A DNA stretch of 38,299 nt from Streptosporangiaceae bacterium (GCA_025964695.1 JAOPYK010000201.1:1-38299); one strand, 5' to 3'; shown: positions 1 through 8,260, counted from the stretch's first letter. Translations and numbers: made by a program. The notes: generated from the sequence alone by a model not told the origin.

Positions 1-394
1 TCCGGTCGGGTACGCCAGGCCCCCGACGGCCTGCGCACACCACACCTGCATCAACCACAACGACGGACACAGGCGCCGTGATCACATCTCAAACAGGGCC
101 TAGTCTCCTCCGAGTCGAGCAACCGAGGCATCCGAACCGTAGTCGATCCCGCCAGCCACCGTCGTGTTGGCCCGACCTCCTGTACGAGCGCGAACAGCCG
201 GCCGCGGCGGAAACGACTGATCCGTCGCTTGTAAGGCATTGCACGTAAGACCTTGATCAGAGTGTTCTCGCTGGCAGTGCGGCATTTGACCGTGCATGGA
301 GATGCAGGCACGAGCCGTCGTGGGCAGGCGCGGTGTCACTCAATTAGTCACCCCGCCCTCGACAGGGCTGTCTGCAGGTTGACAGCATCCGGGG
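1..394. other. Gene-free left edge
   Basis: I recognise no gene here. Short open frames exist on both strands but none has a familiar motif or a convincing ribosome binding site. The only structured item is a 17-base string at 335-351 (GTCAC, seven bases, TTAGTCAC pattern) that recurs with two mismatches at 1144-1160. The stretch may be decayed DNA belonging to the tRNA-associated element described to its right. Confidence 0.4.
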
Positions 395-865
395 ATGGAC
401 TGGGTTTCCCCCGTATCTGCCTTGTTGGGCACGGTCGTTGGCGCCGCATCGACGGTGCTGGTTCAACGGGGTGTCTGGCGTCAGCAAGCCGAGCACGCAG
501 AACGATCCGCGCGACGGCAGCTGTACGGAGCGTTCGTGAGTGAGCTGGAAGAATCCGGAGAGCGCCTGTGGGCGATCGCGGACGGGATAACCGATACCTC
601 TCCGGAGACCCGCAGGCAGAGCGCTCACGAAGCGTTCAACGCGGGGCCTCTGGTGGGCCTGCTGACGCAACTCGTGATCTCTACGCTCCCGGAGGTTGGG
701 CAAGCAGCGGACGACGCATTCAAGGCGATGCGCCATCTGCGGACCCTTGTCGGGAACGGGCACGTTGTCGGCTCAGCCGAACACCGGGCAGCACTTGCCG
801 AGATCCATGAGACCGGAGATCGTCTACAGCGAGCCATGAGAACCGATCTGACCCGCCGTACCTGA
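395..865 (+). CDS. Hypothetical protein with N-terminal membrane anchor
   Basis: A 156-residue protein of unknown function. Residues 1-20 (MDWVSPVSALLGTVVGAAST) form one hydrophobic segment that could anchor it in the membrane; the rest is helical and charged, with an Arg/Glu-rich stretch at about 25-60 that could form a coiled coil. Small proteins of this layout (N-terminal hydrophobic helix, then a long amphipathic cytoplasmic domain) are common in actinomycete genomes and mobile elements, but I do not recognise a family. The ATG at 395 has only a weak purine-rich stretch upstream. The stop codon lies 2 bases before a degraded tRNA-Gly-like sequence at 868-905, so the gene may sit at the edge of the old integration site. 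Coding status is likely; function is unknown. Confidence 0.6.
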   Translation: MDWVSPVSALLGTVVGAASTVLVQRGVWRQQAEHAERSARRQLYGAFVSELEESGERLWAIADGITDTSPETRRQSAHEAFNAGPLVGLLTQLVISTLPEVGQAADDAFKAMRHLRTLVGNGHVVGSAEHRAALAEIHETGDRLQRAMRTDLTRRT

Positions 866-867
866 CT

Positions 868-905
868 AACCCGCGCTATCAGCTTGGGAATTCGCTGCCA
901 TTGAT
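868..905 (-). repeat. Degraded copy of tRNA-Gly internal segment (att-like)
   Basis: Positions 868-890 match 3703-3725, inside the tRNA-Gly gene, at 21 of 23 bases in the same orientation; the two mismatches are adjacent (878-879). After a 7-base deletion, a further nine-base identity (TGCCATTGA, 897-905) matches the D-arm region of the tRNA. It therefore looks like a decayed duplicate of the anticodon to D-arm part of the tRNA, as expected of an old attachment-site duplication or a tRNA fragment carried by an element. The T-arm and acceptor end are not recognisable. This and the intact tRNA bracket about 2.8 kb holding the recombinase remnant. Confidence 0.55.
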
Positions 906-1228
906 CACTTCTGACCTGCGATATCCCTGACCTGCGCCGTAGCACCGATCTCCCCGTTGATGACCGTAAGCGACCATGATCGCCCCTTCTGACGGGCACG
1001 CAACGGGCACGCGCTTCATCGGACCCCTGACCCCTTCGATGCGAAGCAAGATACGGATGCTCATGTCCAGGGGCTTCCTGGCCAGACGCTGGACTTTGCG
1101 GTGTCAGGTCGGGTCAGTCGGTGTCAGGGTGTGCCTCTCGGTCGTCACCCAGTTAGTCACTCGCCCCGCTGCTCGTTGACATTTAAGCGTCAAGGCTCCC
1201 GCCTGCCGGTTTATGGTCTGCCGTCGAC
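906..1228. other. Gene-free stretch with integrase-tail repeat
   Basis: No gene recognised. Positions 993-1011 are an exact 19-base copy of 3589-3607, the part of the recombinase gene that encodes the end of its basic tail; read in another frame both copies give Gly-His-Ala-Thr-Gly-Thr. Positions 1144-1160 repeat the string at 335-351 with two mismatches. The content looks like debris from one or more integrated elements. Confidence 0.45.
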
Positions 1229-2649
1229 TCACTCTTCGGGCGAGCGGTCGGCCCTTTGGCGGTCGCGCTCTCCTGCCGGCCCGCAAGGTGTTACTTCGTC
1301 GGCAGCGGAGGGCGCGTCCCATCGGGGCAGGCGCAGGACCAAGCGGGCTCCTCGCTCGCTGTCCTGGATGGTCAATGCGCCGCCGTGCACTTCGGCGATC
1401 TGCCAGGCGATGGCCAATCCCAGCCCGCTGCCCCCGGCGTCTCGGTTGCGGGAGGTGTCGAGCCGAGTGAAGCGCTTGAAGACCACATCACGCATGTCCG
1501 GGGCGATTCCTGGGCCGTCGTCGGCCACCTCCATGACCGCAGACGAGTCATCGGCGCGCACGGTGACCGTGATCTGTGAGGTGGCATGGCGCTCGGCGTT
1601 GTCCATCAGGTTGGCCAGCAGACGGGTGATCCGGTACCCGGTCGCACTGGGCGAACACACCCTTCCGTAGCTGTCTGACGACCTTCACCGGGGAGGAACG
1701 GCGATCCAGATCCGCCTCCACCAGCTGGCCCAGGTCGGCCAGGTCGCACGTGAGCGAAGGGCCCGCGTCCAGCCGGGCGAGGAACAGCAGATCGATGATG
1801 AGCATCTGAAGCCGATCTGTGGCGGCGAGTATCGCCTCCCCCACTTCCGGCCAGTCCGTGTCGTCTGGGTACATCAGCGCCTCCTCCACCTGAGCCCGGA
1901 TGGCGGTGACCGGGCTGCGCACCTCATGTGAGGCGTAGGTGGTGAAGCGCTGAAGCTGGTTGTAGGCGGCCTCAAGCCGGTCCAGAGCGGTGTTGACGCT
2001 CTTTGCCAGCATCCTGATCTCATCCTTGGTCTTGGGCACCGGGACCCGCCGGTCGAAGTCGGCGACCGTGATCTCGTCCATCTGGGCCCGGATGGCGTCC
2101 ACCGGAGCCAGCGTCCTGCCGACCGCGTGGAAGCCCCCGACTGACATCATCGATGAGTAGCAGGGCCACGGCGACTAGGAAGATCGCCAGTGTGGAGCTG
2201 GCGTACCAGGGAATCACTGGAATCGTGGTATAGATCATCCAGGGCCCGTCCGGCCGGAAAACCTTGTACGCCGTGACGTCCATGCAGCCCTTCAGACCGG
2301 CGGGAGGGCACAGCGTCCGCGTGGCACGAATCTGTGTCGCGGTCGGCTGGAAGGTCGCCATCGGCGGCTTGCCAGCGAGCTGCAGGGTCGCCGAGACGAC
2401 CTTTCCATGCGCGTTCAGAACCTGGGTCGCCTCATCGCCGCTCTTGACCAGCGTGCCGGGGAACACGCCCTGTCTGAACTGGTACTGCACCTGGTCGATG
2501 GCCGTCATGATCTGTTGCCGTCCGTGGATGGCGTTGCTGTCGCGCACGGCGACCACCACGAGCGCACCGACAACGAGGCAGAACAGCGCGGCGAAACCGC
2601 CGGCCACCAACGCGATCCGGACCCGCAGAGATTCATTCATGCTGGGCAC
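1229..2649 (-). pseudogene. Sensor histidine kinase, broken by two frameshifts
   Basis: Three overlapping minus-strand frames together give one two-component sensor kinase. The first (from 2649) has a transmembrane helix at residues 10-35, an extracytoplasmic domain with a Cys pair, and a second helix ending in VALLLIDDV. The second carries the HAMP linker and the HisKA dimerisation helix with the phospho-accepting His in ASHEVRSP. The third has the HATPase_c N box (LLANLMDNAERH), G1 box (DDGPGIA) and G2 box (GGSGLGLA). Removing one G from the run at 2134-2138 gives ...VSRGFHAVGRTLAP, and removing one at 1637-1639 gives ...CDRYRITRLLANL, restoring a single reading frame. So two +1 insertions, or sequencing errors, break an otherwise well-conserved gene. 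No response regulator is adjacent, which is unusual for this orthodox kinase type. The GTG at 2649 or the ATG at 2640 could be the start. Confidence 0.85.
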
Positions 2650-2942
2650 CTGACCCCCGGAGATGACGTCGTCACCTCTTCAAAGCATGGGCCGGTAGGG
2701 GGTTAATCTAATCTCACGTCGCGGCAAAGACGGCCCCGCGCTCTTTCTCAATCAGCGCGGCAGACGCCTGTCCACCCGCGCGGCGTTTACGGCCTCCTGA
2801 TCGCGATCGCCGAACACGCCAACCTGCTCGCCCGGGACTGCCTGCACGTTGGAGCTGGACGGTTCCGGACTTGCGCGGGGGCGGGGGCCTCTAGCCTGAT
2901 CTGGCGGACGGGCGGCTCGCCGCCTGCCCGGAATGGCCCGTC
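2650..2942. other. Spacer between kinase and recombinase remnants
   Basis: No gene recognised. The lost N-terminal part of the plus-strand recombinase would be expected here, but the upstream frames do not read as a core-binding domain. On the minus strand an AT-richer patch at about 2700-2718 and a short palindromic string at 2662-2675 could have been the kinase promoter region. The lost response regulator gene would also be expected here; no receiver or winged-helix motif is visible. Confidence 0.35.
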
Positions 2943-3632
2943 GTGAGGCCCCCGCGAGGGGTCCCCGTGGCCGAGGTCTACCAGCTGGCCGAGGCGATCG
3001 CGCCACATTTCCGGGCTCTCGTGCTCCTCGCGACATTCGGCAACATGCGATGGGGTGAGCTGGCCGGGCTACGCCGACGCAACCTCGACCTGGACGCCCG
3101 AACCGTGCGTATCAATGAGACCGTCTATGAGCTAGGGGCGCTGGTCAAGGGCACACCCAAGTCCGAGGCGAGCAAACGAAAGATCGTCATACCGGATCTG
3201 ATCATCGCGGACCTGCGGGCCCACCTGGAGAACTACTCCGCTCCAGGACCGGGCGGCCTCGTCTTCGTCGGGCTCCGAGGCAACCAGCTCCGCCGGAGCA
3301 ACTTCTCCAAGCCCTGGGCGCTGGCCCTGGCCAAAGCGGGCCTCCCGCAAGAGCTCCACCTTCACGACCTCCGCCACACCGGCAACACCTTCGCGGCCGA
3401 GGCCGGCGCCTCACTCGCTGAACTGATGAACCGGATGTGGCACTCCTCCACCCGGGCGGCACAGATCTACCTGCACGCCCGGCAGGAACGCGACCAGCAG
3501 ATAGCCGGGACGCTGGACAAGATGGCCAAGCGAGAGCTCAAGCGGGCCAGGCAGCAGAAGAAGGCATCGGTGACGCCCGACGAGCGATCGGGCACGCAAC
3601 GGGCACGAAGACCCAAAAAGAAGCCAGAATGA
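2943..3632 (+). CDS. Tyrosine recombinase/integrase, N-terminally truncated
   Basis: Catalytic half of a phage/AICE-type tyrosine recombinase that performs site-specific integration and excision. All active-site residues are visible in this 229-residue frame: Arg36 in NMRWGEL, Lys around 73-80, His141 and Arg144 in HDLRHT, His167 in MWHSS, and the nucleophile Tyr176 in AAQIYLHA. A basic tail (190-229) follows. Full-length relatives of the pSAM2 type are roughly 380-400 residues with SAM-like and core-binding domains, so the first 150 or more residues are missing, and nothing upstream supplies them. The gene ends 50 bp before the 3' end of tRNA-Gly, the classic place for an integrase beside its attachment site. 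Probably inactive; the GTG at 2943 is simply the first start in the frame. Confidence 0.85.
   Translation: MRPPRGVPVAEVYQLAEAIAPHFRALVLLATFGNMRWGELAGLRRRNLDLDARTVRINETVYELGALVKGTPKSEASKRKIVIPDLIIADLRAHLENYSAPGPGGLVFVGLRGNQLRRSNFSKPWALALAKAGLPQELHLHDLRHTGNTFAAEAGASLAELMNRMWHSSTRAAQIYLHARQERDQQIAGTLDKMAKRELKRARQQKKASVTPDERSGTQRARRPKKKPE
3589..3607 (+). repeat. 19-base exact repeat of 993-1011
   Basis: The sequence from 3589 to 3607 (CGGGCACGCAACGGGCACG) occurs identically at 993-1011. Here it lies in the last codons of the recombinase. In many actinomycete integrases the tail contains Gly-His-Ala-Thr-Gly-Thr, which this DNA encodes in one frame in both places. Confidence 0.6.
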
Positions 3633-3635
3633 TCA

Positions 3636-3674
3636 AAGCCCCAGCGTCAGGATCTCAATCCTGGCTTGGGGCTT
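3636..3674 (+). terminator. Hairpin terminator after recombinase
   Basis: The stem AAGCCCC (3636-3642) pairs with GGGGCTT (3668-3674), and CAGGAT (3648-3653) pairs with ATCCTG (3658-3663) around the loop CTCA. It is followed by a short pyrimidine run (CTTCTTC). It begins 3 bases after the recombinase stop codon and sits before the oppositely oriented tRNA, so it may act for transcripts in both directions. Confidence 0.65.
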
Positions 3675-3681
3675 CTTCATG

Positions 3682-3755
3682 TGGAGCGGGTGACGGGAAT
3701 CGAACCCGCGCCGTCAGCTTGGGAAGCTGAAGTTCTGCCATTGAACCACACCCGC
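3682..3755 (-). tRNA. tRNA-Gly (anticodon CCC)
   Basis: Read on the minus strand the gene starts GCGGGTG at 3755. It has a D-arm (GTTCAATGGCAGAAC), an anticodon arm with stem TCAGC/GCTGA and seven-base loop TTCCCAA giving anticodon CCC, a T-arm containing GGTTCGATTCC, and the acceptor strand CACCCGC with discriminator T and an encoded CCA. All four stems pair, so the gene looks functional although it borders an integrase remnant. Its 3' half is the likely attachment site of that element. It reads GGG codons, which are frequent in high-GC genomes. Confidence 0.95.
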
Positions 3756-3875
3756 ATGTGGTGCCCCGCAAGGCGACCGCGCGCCTATGCTACCGGATCC
3801 GACAGTCCCGTGAGACCCCCGCCACGATCACGGTGGCCGTCCACAGGGGCCTCACGGAAACGGTACCGTTTTGAC

Positions 3876-4451
3876 GTGCTGCTCTCCGATCGTGACATCA
3901 GGGCCGAGCTCAATTCCGGGCGAACGAAGATCGACCCGTATGACCCGGCCATGATCCAGCCGTCGAGTATCGACGTACGGCTGGACCGCTACTTCCGGGT
4001 GTTCGAGAACCACAAGTACCCGCACATCGATCCCGCCGAGGAGCAGGCGGACCTGACCCGTGCGGTCGAGATCGACGCCGATGAGGCGTTCATCCTGCAT
4101 CCCGGGGAGTTCGTGCTGGCCTCGACGTACGAGATCTTCGCGCTGCCCGACGATCTGGCCGCCCGGCTGGAGGGGAAGTCCAGTCTGGGGCGGCTGGGTC
4201 TGCTGACCCACTCCACCGCGGGCTGGATCGACCCTGGGTTCAGTGGCCATGTCACGCTGGAGCTGTCCAATGTCGCGACGCTGCCGATCAAGCTGTGGCC
4301 GGGGATGAAGATCGGCCAGATGTGCCTCTTCCGGACCACCTCGCCGGCCGAGCACCCCTATGGCTCGGAGAAGTACGGCTCGCGCTACCAGGATCAGCGT
4401 GGCCCGACGCCGTCCAAGTCGTACCTCAACTTCCATCGAACCAAGGTCTGA
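3876..4451 (+). CDS. dcd: dCTP deaminase
   Basis: Hydrolytic deaminase of dCTP to dUTP in pyrimidine deoxynucleotide synthesis; actinobacterial forms are often bifunctional and also hydrolyse dUTP to dUMP. The 191-residue length fits the family. Visible motifs are QPSSIDVRL (28-36), the nucleotide-binding EGKSSLGR (99-106), [14 protein letters not shown] (112-125), the catalytic-Glu segment TLELSN with Glu129, and the C-terminal [17 protein letters not shown], which folds over the active site. The GTG at 3876 gives the canonical start MLLSDRDI; longer upstream starts in the same frame would run through the tRNA and are rejected. The gene follows the tRNA by 120 bp and heads a three-gene plus-strand run with two unknown genes. 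Confidence 0.95.
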   Translation: MLLSDRDIRAELNSGRTKIDPYDPAMIQPSSIDVRLDRYFRVFENHKYPHIDPAEEQADLTRAVEIDADEAFILHPGEFVLASTYEIFALPDDLAARLEGKSSLGRLGLLTHSTAGWIDPGFSGHVTLELSNVATLPIKLWPGMKIGQMCLFRTTSPAEHPYGSEKYGSRYQDQRGPTPSKSYLNFHRTKV

Positions 4452-4463
4452 GCCGAGCCGGCC

Positions 4464-5126
4464 ATGCGAATGTCCCCCCGACGCACCACGGCCTACACGC
4501 TGCGACTACCTGACGGCGCCGACGCCGATCGGGTGACCGAGCTGCTTCAGCGGTACGACCCGTACGCGAGACGGCGGCGCCGGGCGATCAAGCTGGCCGG
4601 GGCCGGCACCGGGACGACCCTCAGGCTGCGCGGTGAAGAGCTCGTGGTCCCGCCGGCCGACGACGTGCTGGCGCGGGCGCTTCGGCACCATCTGGGCGGT
4701 TCGTGGCTGGTGCCGCCGCCCGCGCCGGGGGAACACCAGGAGCCGCTCGAGGACCTGGTCCGGGTCTTCGTGCCGCACAAGCTGCTGCCGGCCGAGCTGG
4801 CCACCCTACTGCGGCCGATGCTGCCCGGGGTGGCGATCCGGGAGGATCCCAAGCTGGATCTCTTCTGGTTCGAGGACGAGGACAGTGAGCTGACGATCTC
4901 CGCCTGGGTCGTCCGGGACCGGGCGGTGCTGCCGCTCGCGGCGAGCGCACTGCGGGACATCGAGTCGCTGTACGAGGTGGGAATCGACGATGTGCAGGGC
5001 CCCACGCCACTGACCGCCGAGGAGACCTGGCGGATCGTCGAGCTTCTGGAGCGCGAGCTCGGCGGCCTGTCCATCGACCGCTACGGCTTCCAGCTCACCG
5101 GTCCCGCAGACCTCATACCTCGCTGA
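4464..5126 (+). CDS. Hypothetical protein, paralogue of next gene
   Basis: A 220-residue soluble protein of unknown function, with no signal peptide or membrane helix. It starts 12 bases after dcd and is probably co-transcribed. The N-terminal half has a basic patch (YARRRRRAIK, about 34-43) and ALRHHLGGSWLVPP. The middle has VFVPHKLLPAELATLLRPML, and the acidic FEDEDSELTI follows. The C-terminus ends RYGFQLTGPADLIPR. These landmarks recur in the same order in the next gene (GLAHRMGGRWFHDG, YLPARPEPASLSALLLPY, GYRITRPEDLLPR), so the two appear to be diverged tandem duplicates. Another ATG two codons downstream (4470) is equally possible as start. I cannot assign a fold. Confidence 0.75.
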   Translation: MRMSPRRTTAYTLRLPDGADADRVTELLQRYDPYARRRRRAIKLAGAGTGTTLRLRGEELVVPPADDVLARALRHHLGGSWLVPPPAPGEHQEPLEDLVRVFVPHKLLPAELATLLRPMLPGVAIREDPKLDLFWFEDEDSELTISAWVVRDRAVLPLAASALRDIESLYEVGIDDVQGPTPLTAEETWRIVELLERELGGLSIDRYGFQLTGPADLIPR

Positions 5127-5178
5127 ATTCACTCTGGACGTCGTCCAAACTCGGGTGTGGCGCGTCACAACCCATGTG

Positions 5179-5937
5179 ATGGCTCTTATCGATGGGGCTG
5201 CCCGCCGCGTGCGCCGTGGGTCCACCCTTCTGCTTCCCTATGTTCCCGCTCCCGAGCAAGTACTGGAGACCGTACGACTGTTCCATCCGGCCGCTGAGCA
5301 GCGCGGCGACACGATCCGGACCGCGGACGGCATCGCGCTGCGCGGTCCCGTCGCCATCACCCCGCGGGTGGCCCGGCGGGCGGGTATCCCGCCGGGCTGG
5401 CCGGTCGCGTACGTCAGCAAACGCGGCGCCGAGCTCGTCCCGGGACTGGCGCACCGGATGGGCGGCCGGTGGTTCCATGACGGGCGTCCCATCCGGAGAC
5501 GGGACGCCGACCACCACCGGGCCACCGTGTATCTGCCCGCGCGGCCCGAGCCGGCCTCGCTCAGCGCGCTGCTGCTGCCGTACGCGTCTCCTGTGACCGG
5601 ATCCCGGCAGCTGAAGGAGGCCGAGGACGTGGTGATGTTGGACGGGATCGCGTACACGCAGGTGAAGGGGGGCGGGGTGGACCTGTACGTCGGGGGACGC
5701 ATCGCCGGGCTGGTGCGGCCCGCGACGGAACGGCCCTACGCCCTGGGCGCGCTGCGCGGCAACTCTGAGCTGCTGACCTGCGATCTCGCCGAGGCCGAGG
5801 TGCTGGAGCAGGTGCCCGCCGAGCTGGCGATGGACGTCGCGCAGGCGTCGCTGACCATCGCCGAGGCGTACGGGGGCGTGGCGCTCGACCTGGACGGCTA
5901 CCGCATCACCCGTCCCGAGGACCTGCTCCCCCGGTGA
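5179..5937 (+). CDS. Hypothetical protein, paralogue of previous gene
   Basis: About 252 residues from the ATG at 5179; a GTG at 5155 would add eight residues, and neither start has a clear ribosome binding site. No signal peptide or membrane segment is apparent. Landmarks in order are STLLLPYVPAPEQVLETV, a basic PRVARRAG region, GLAHRMGGRWFHDG, the repeat-like YLPARPEPASLSALLLPY, then TQVKGGGVDLYVGGRIAGL and a final DLDGYRITRPEDLLPR. LLLPYVPAPEQV near the start and LLLPYASPV in the middle suggest an internal duplication as well. The gene lies 50-100 bp after its paralogue and converges on the EtfD-like gene. Function is unknown; fixed spacing next to dcd may point to a conserved actinobacterial unit. 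Confidence 0.72.
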   Translation: MALIDGAARRVRRGSTLLLPYVPAPEQVLETVRLFHPAAEQRGDTIRTADGIALRGPVAITPRVARRAGIPPGWPVAYVSKRGAELVPGLAHRMGGRWFHDGRPIRRRDADHHRATVYLPARPEPASLSALLLPYASPVTGSRQLKEAEDVVMLDGIAYTQVKGGGVDLYVGGRIAGLVRPATERPYALGALRGNSELLTCDLAEAEVLEQVPAELAMDVAQASLTIAEAYGGVALDLDGYRITRPEDLLPR

Positions 5938-6025
5938 GCTGTGACGTGCTCGCGACGAGCAGGAGGCCAGGCAATCGTCGCGGCGCCCGTCGCCCGGGGT
6001 GGAGAGACCGGCGCGGACGATCAGG

Positions 6026-8167
6026 TCATTCGGCTGCCACGGGCTCCTTGGTGGCCTCACCCTTGATCGACTTGATCAGCAGCTGGGAGATGTCGACGAC
6101 CTCGAGCGACTCCTTGGCCTCGCCGGAGTTCTTCTTCTCGTTGATCGCGTCGCCCAGCATGACCAGGCAGAACGGGCAGGCGGTCGAGACCGTGTCGGGG
6201 TTGGTCTCCAGCGCCTCTTCCACCCGCTCGGTGTTGATGCGCTTGCCGATGCGCTCTTCCATCCACATCCGGGCACCGCCGGCGCCGCAGCAGAAGCCGC
6301 GGTCCTTGTGCCGGTGCATCTCCTGCGTCTTGACCCCGGGGACCTTGGCCATGATGTCGCGCGGCTGCTTGTAGACCTTGTTGTGCCGGCCCAGGAAGCA
6401 CGGGTCGTGGTAAGTGATGTTCTCGTTGATCGGCATGACCGGGATGAGCTTGCCCTCGTCGACCAGCTTGGCCAGCAGCTGGCTGTGGTGGACCACCTCG
6501 TACGTGCCGCCGAGCTGGGGGTATTCGTTGGCGAGGGTGTTGAAGCAGTGCGGGCAGGTCGCCACGATCTTCTTGACGCCGGCCTCGTTGAGGGTCTCGA
6601 CGTTCTGCTGGGCGAGCATCTGGAAGACGAACTCCATGCCCAGTCGGCGGGCCGGGTCGCCGGTGCAGGCCTCCGCCGGGCCGAGCACCGCGTACTTGAC
6701 GCCGGCGATGTGCAGCAGCTCGGCGACGGCCTTGGTGGTCTTCTTCGCGCGGTCCTCGAGGGCACCCGCGCAGCCGACCCAGAAGAGGTACTCGGTGTCC
6801 TCGGGCATCGTGTCCTCGACGACCGGGACCTCGAAGTCGAGCTCCTCGATCCACTCCAGGCGCTTCATCTCGGACATGCCCCACGGGTTGCCCTTGTTCT
6901 CGAGGTTCTTCAGCATCACCCCCGCCTCGGAGGGGAACGAGGACTCGATCATGACCTGGAAACGGCGCATGTCGAGGATGTGGTCGATGTGCTCGATGTC
7001 GACCGGGCACTGCTCGACGCAGGCACCACAGTTGGTGCAGGACCAGAGCACGTCTGGGTCGATGACGCCATTGACGTCGGCGCCGCCGACCAGCGGACGC
7101 TCGGCCTCGGCCTTGACGGCGTCGGGCAGCTTCTCCCTCGCCTCATCCGAGCCGGCCAGGATGTAGGGCGCCTTGGCGAAGGCGTGGTCACGTAGGTCGA
7201 GGATGAGCATCTTCGGGGACAGCGGCTTGCCGGTGTTCCAGGCCGGGCACTGGGACTGGCAGCGCCCGCACTCGGTGCAGGTGGCGAAGTCCAGGAAGCC
7301 CTTCCAGGTGAAGTCCTCGATCTTGCCCCGGCCGAAGACGTCGGTATCCGGGTCGGCCTCCTCGAAGTCGAGGGGCTTGCCGTCGCTCATCATCGGCTGG
7401 GCGGCGCCCAGGCCGTCCGGCCGGCGCTTGAACAAGACGTTGACCGGCGCCAGGAAGATGTGCAGGTGCTTGGAGTTCACCACGATGACGAGGAAGACCA
7501 GCATGACGCCGATGTGCAGCAGCAGGCCGACCTTCTCGAGGATCTCGAGGGTGCTGTGGCTGAGCCCGTCCATCAGCTTGCCGACGCCGATCGAGACGAA
7601 CGCCCCGCTCTTGTAGGGCAGGTTGCCGGAGGCGGAGGCGGCGCCACGGAAGAAGAACATCGTCCAGAGGACGTTGAAGATCATGACCAGGATGACCCAG
7701 GCGCCACCGGTGTGCGAGCCCTTGAACCGGGACTTGCGGTCCAGCTTGGCGGGCGAGTTCGTGATCCGGATGATCGCGAAGGTGATGAGGCCCAGCAGGC
7801 ACATCACGGCGATGAAGTCCTGGATGAACCCGACCACAGGCCAGGTCCCGATGACCGGGATGTGGAACTTCATGTCGGCCAACAGCGCGCCGTACGCCTC
7901 GAGGTAGACCGAGGCCAGGAGGATGAACGCCCACATGACGAAGAAGTGGGCGAGACCCGCCACCGTCCACTTGAGCAGTTTCTTCTGCCCGAGGACCTCG
8001 ACGACCTCGGCCTCGACGTCTCCCTTGGGGTCCCGTTTCACCGTGAGGACCCGGTCGGGCGCGGGCTGGCCGCTCATGGCCAGTTTGTACAGGAACAGCA
8101 CTCGCCGACCCGCGACCGCCAAGGCAAGCGCCGTACCGGCGAGCCCTATGAGCAATACAAGCCACAC
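6026..8167 (-). CDS. etfD: EtfD-like membrane Fe-S oxidoreductase
   Basis: A 713-residue membrane protein matching the M. tuberculosis Rv0338c (EtfD) architecture, which passes electrons from electron-transfer flavoprotein of acyl-CoA dehydrogenases to the menaquinone pool. Hydrophobic helices lie at about 1-20, 70-92, 108-135, 155-175 and 212-232 (heme/quinone-type membrane domain). Two [4Fe-4S] ferredoxin motifs follow: CTECGRCQSQCP (Cys297, 300, 303, 307) and CTNCGACVEQCP (Cys377, 380, 383, 387). The C-terminal half holds two CCG-type domains with CPHCFN, HDPCFLGRHN and CCGAGGARMW, as in heterodisulfide reductase HdrD. The GTG start at 8167 is supported by AAGGAGG at 8176-8182. It is monocistronic here, and the upstream region holds a palindromic operator candidate. 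The family assignment is firm; the partner ETF is not in the window. Confidence 0.9.
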   Translation of the reverse strand: MWLVLLIGLAGTALALAVAGRRVLFLYKLAMSGQPAPDRVLTVKRDPKGDVEAEVVEVLGQKKLLKWTVAGLAHFFVMWAFILLASVYLEAYGALLADMKFHIPVIGTWPVVGFIQDFIAVMCLLGLITFAIIRITNSPAKLDRKSRFKGSHTGGAWVILVMIFNVLWTMFFFRGAASASGNLPYKSGAFVSIGVGKLMDGLSHSTLEILEKVGLLLHIGVMLVFLVIVVNSKHLHIFLAPVNVLFKRRPDGLGAAQPMMSDGKPLDFEEADPDTDVFGRGKIEDFTWKGFLDFATCTECGRCQSQCPAWNTGKPLSPKMLILDLRDHAFAKAPYILAGSDEAREKLPDAVKAEAERPLVGGADVNGVIDPDVLWSCTNCGACVEQCPVDIEHIDHILDMRRFQVMIESSFPSEAGVMLKNLENKGNPWGMSEMKRLEWIEELDFEVPVVEDTMPEDTEYLFWVGCAGALEDRAKKTTKAVAELLHIAGVKYAVLGPAEACTGDPARRLGMEFVFQMLAQQNVETLNEAGVKKIVATCPHCFNTLANEYPQLGGTYEVVHHSQLLAKLVDEGKLIPVMPINENITYHDPCFLGRHNKVYKQPRDIMAKVPGVKTQEMHRHKDRGFCCGAGGARMWMEERIGKRINTERVEEALETNPDTVSTACPFCLVMLGDAINEKKNSGEAKESLEVVDISQLLIKSIKGEATKEPVAAE

Positions 8168-8260
8168 AGTTCCGTCCTCCTTGGCAGGGCTACCGCGGTA
8201 CGGCCGTTGGCTGTCAGCGTAGGACTCGCGACAGACAGTTCTTCATCCGGGGTCCAGATA

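Noticed and set aside
253-543. 96-codon plus-strand frame at the left end
   Set aside because: Overlaps the start of the membrane-anchored protein gene in another frame, with no recognisable motif or ribosome binding site.
1101-1670. Plus-strand frame across the kinase remnant
   Set aside because: Antisense to the kinase ATP-binding domain; Ser/Arg-rich translation typical of shadow frames in high-GC DNA.
4547-5074. Minus-strand Ser/Arg-rich frame inside the first unknown gene
   Set aside because: A shadow of the plus-strand gene; low complexity and no start signal.
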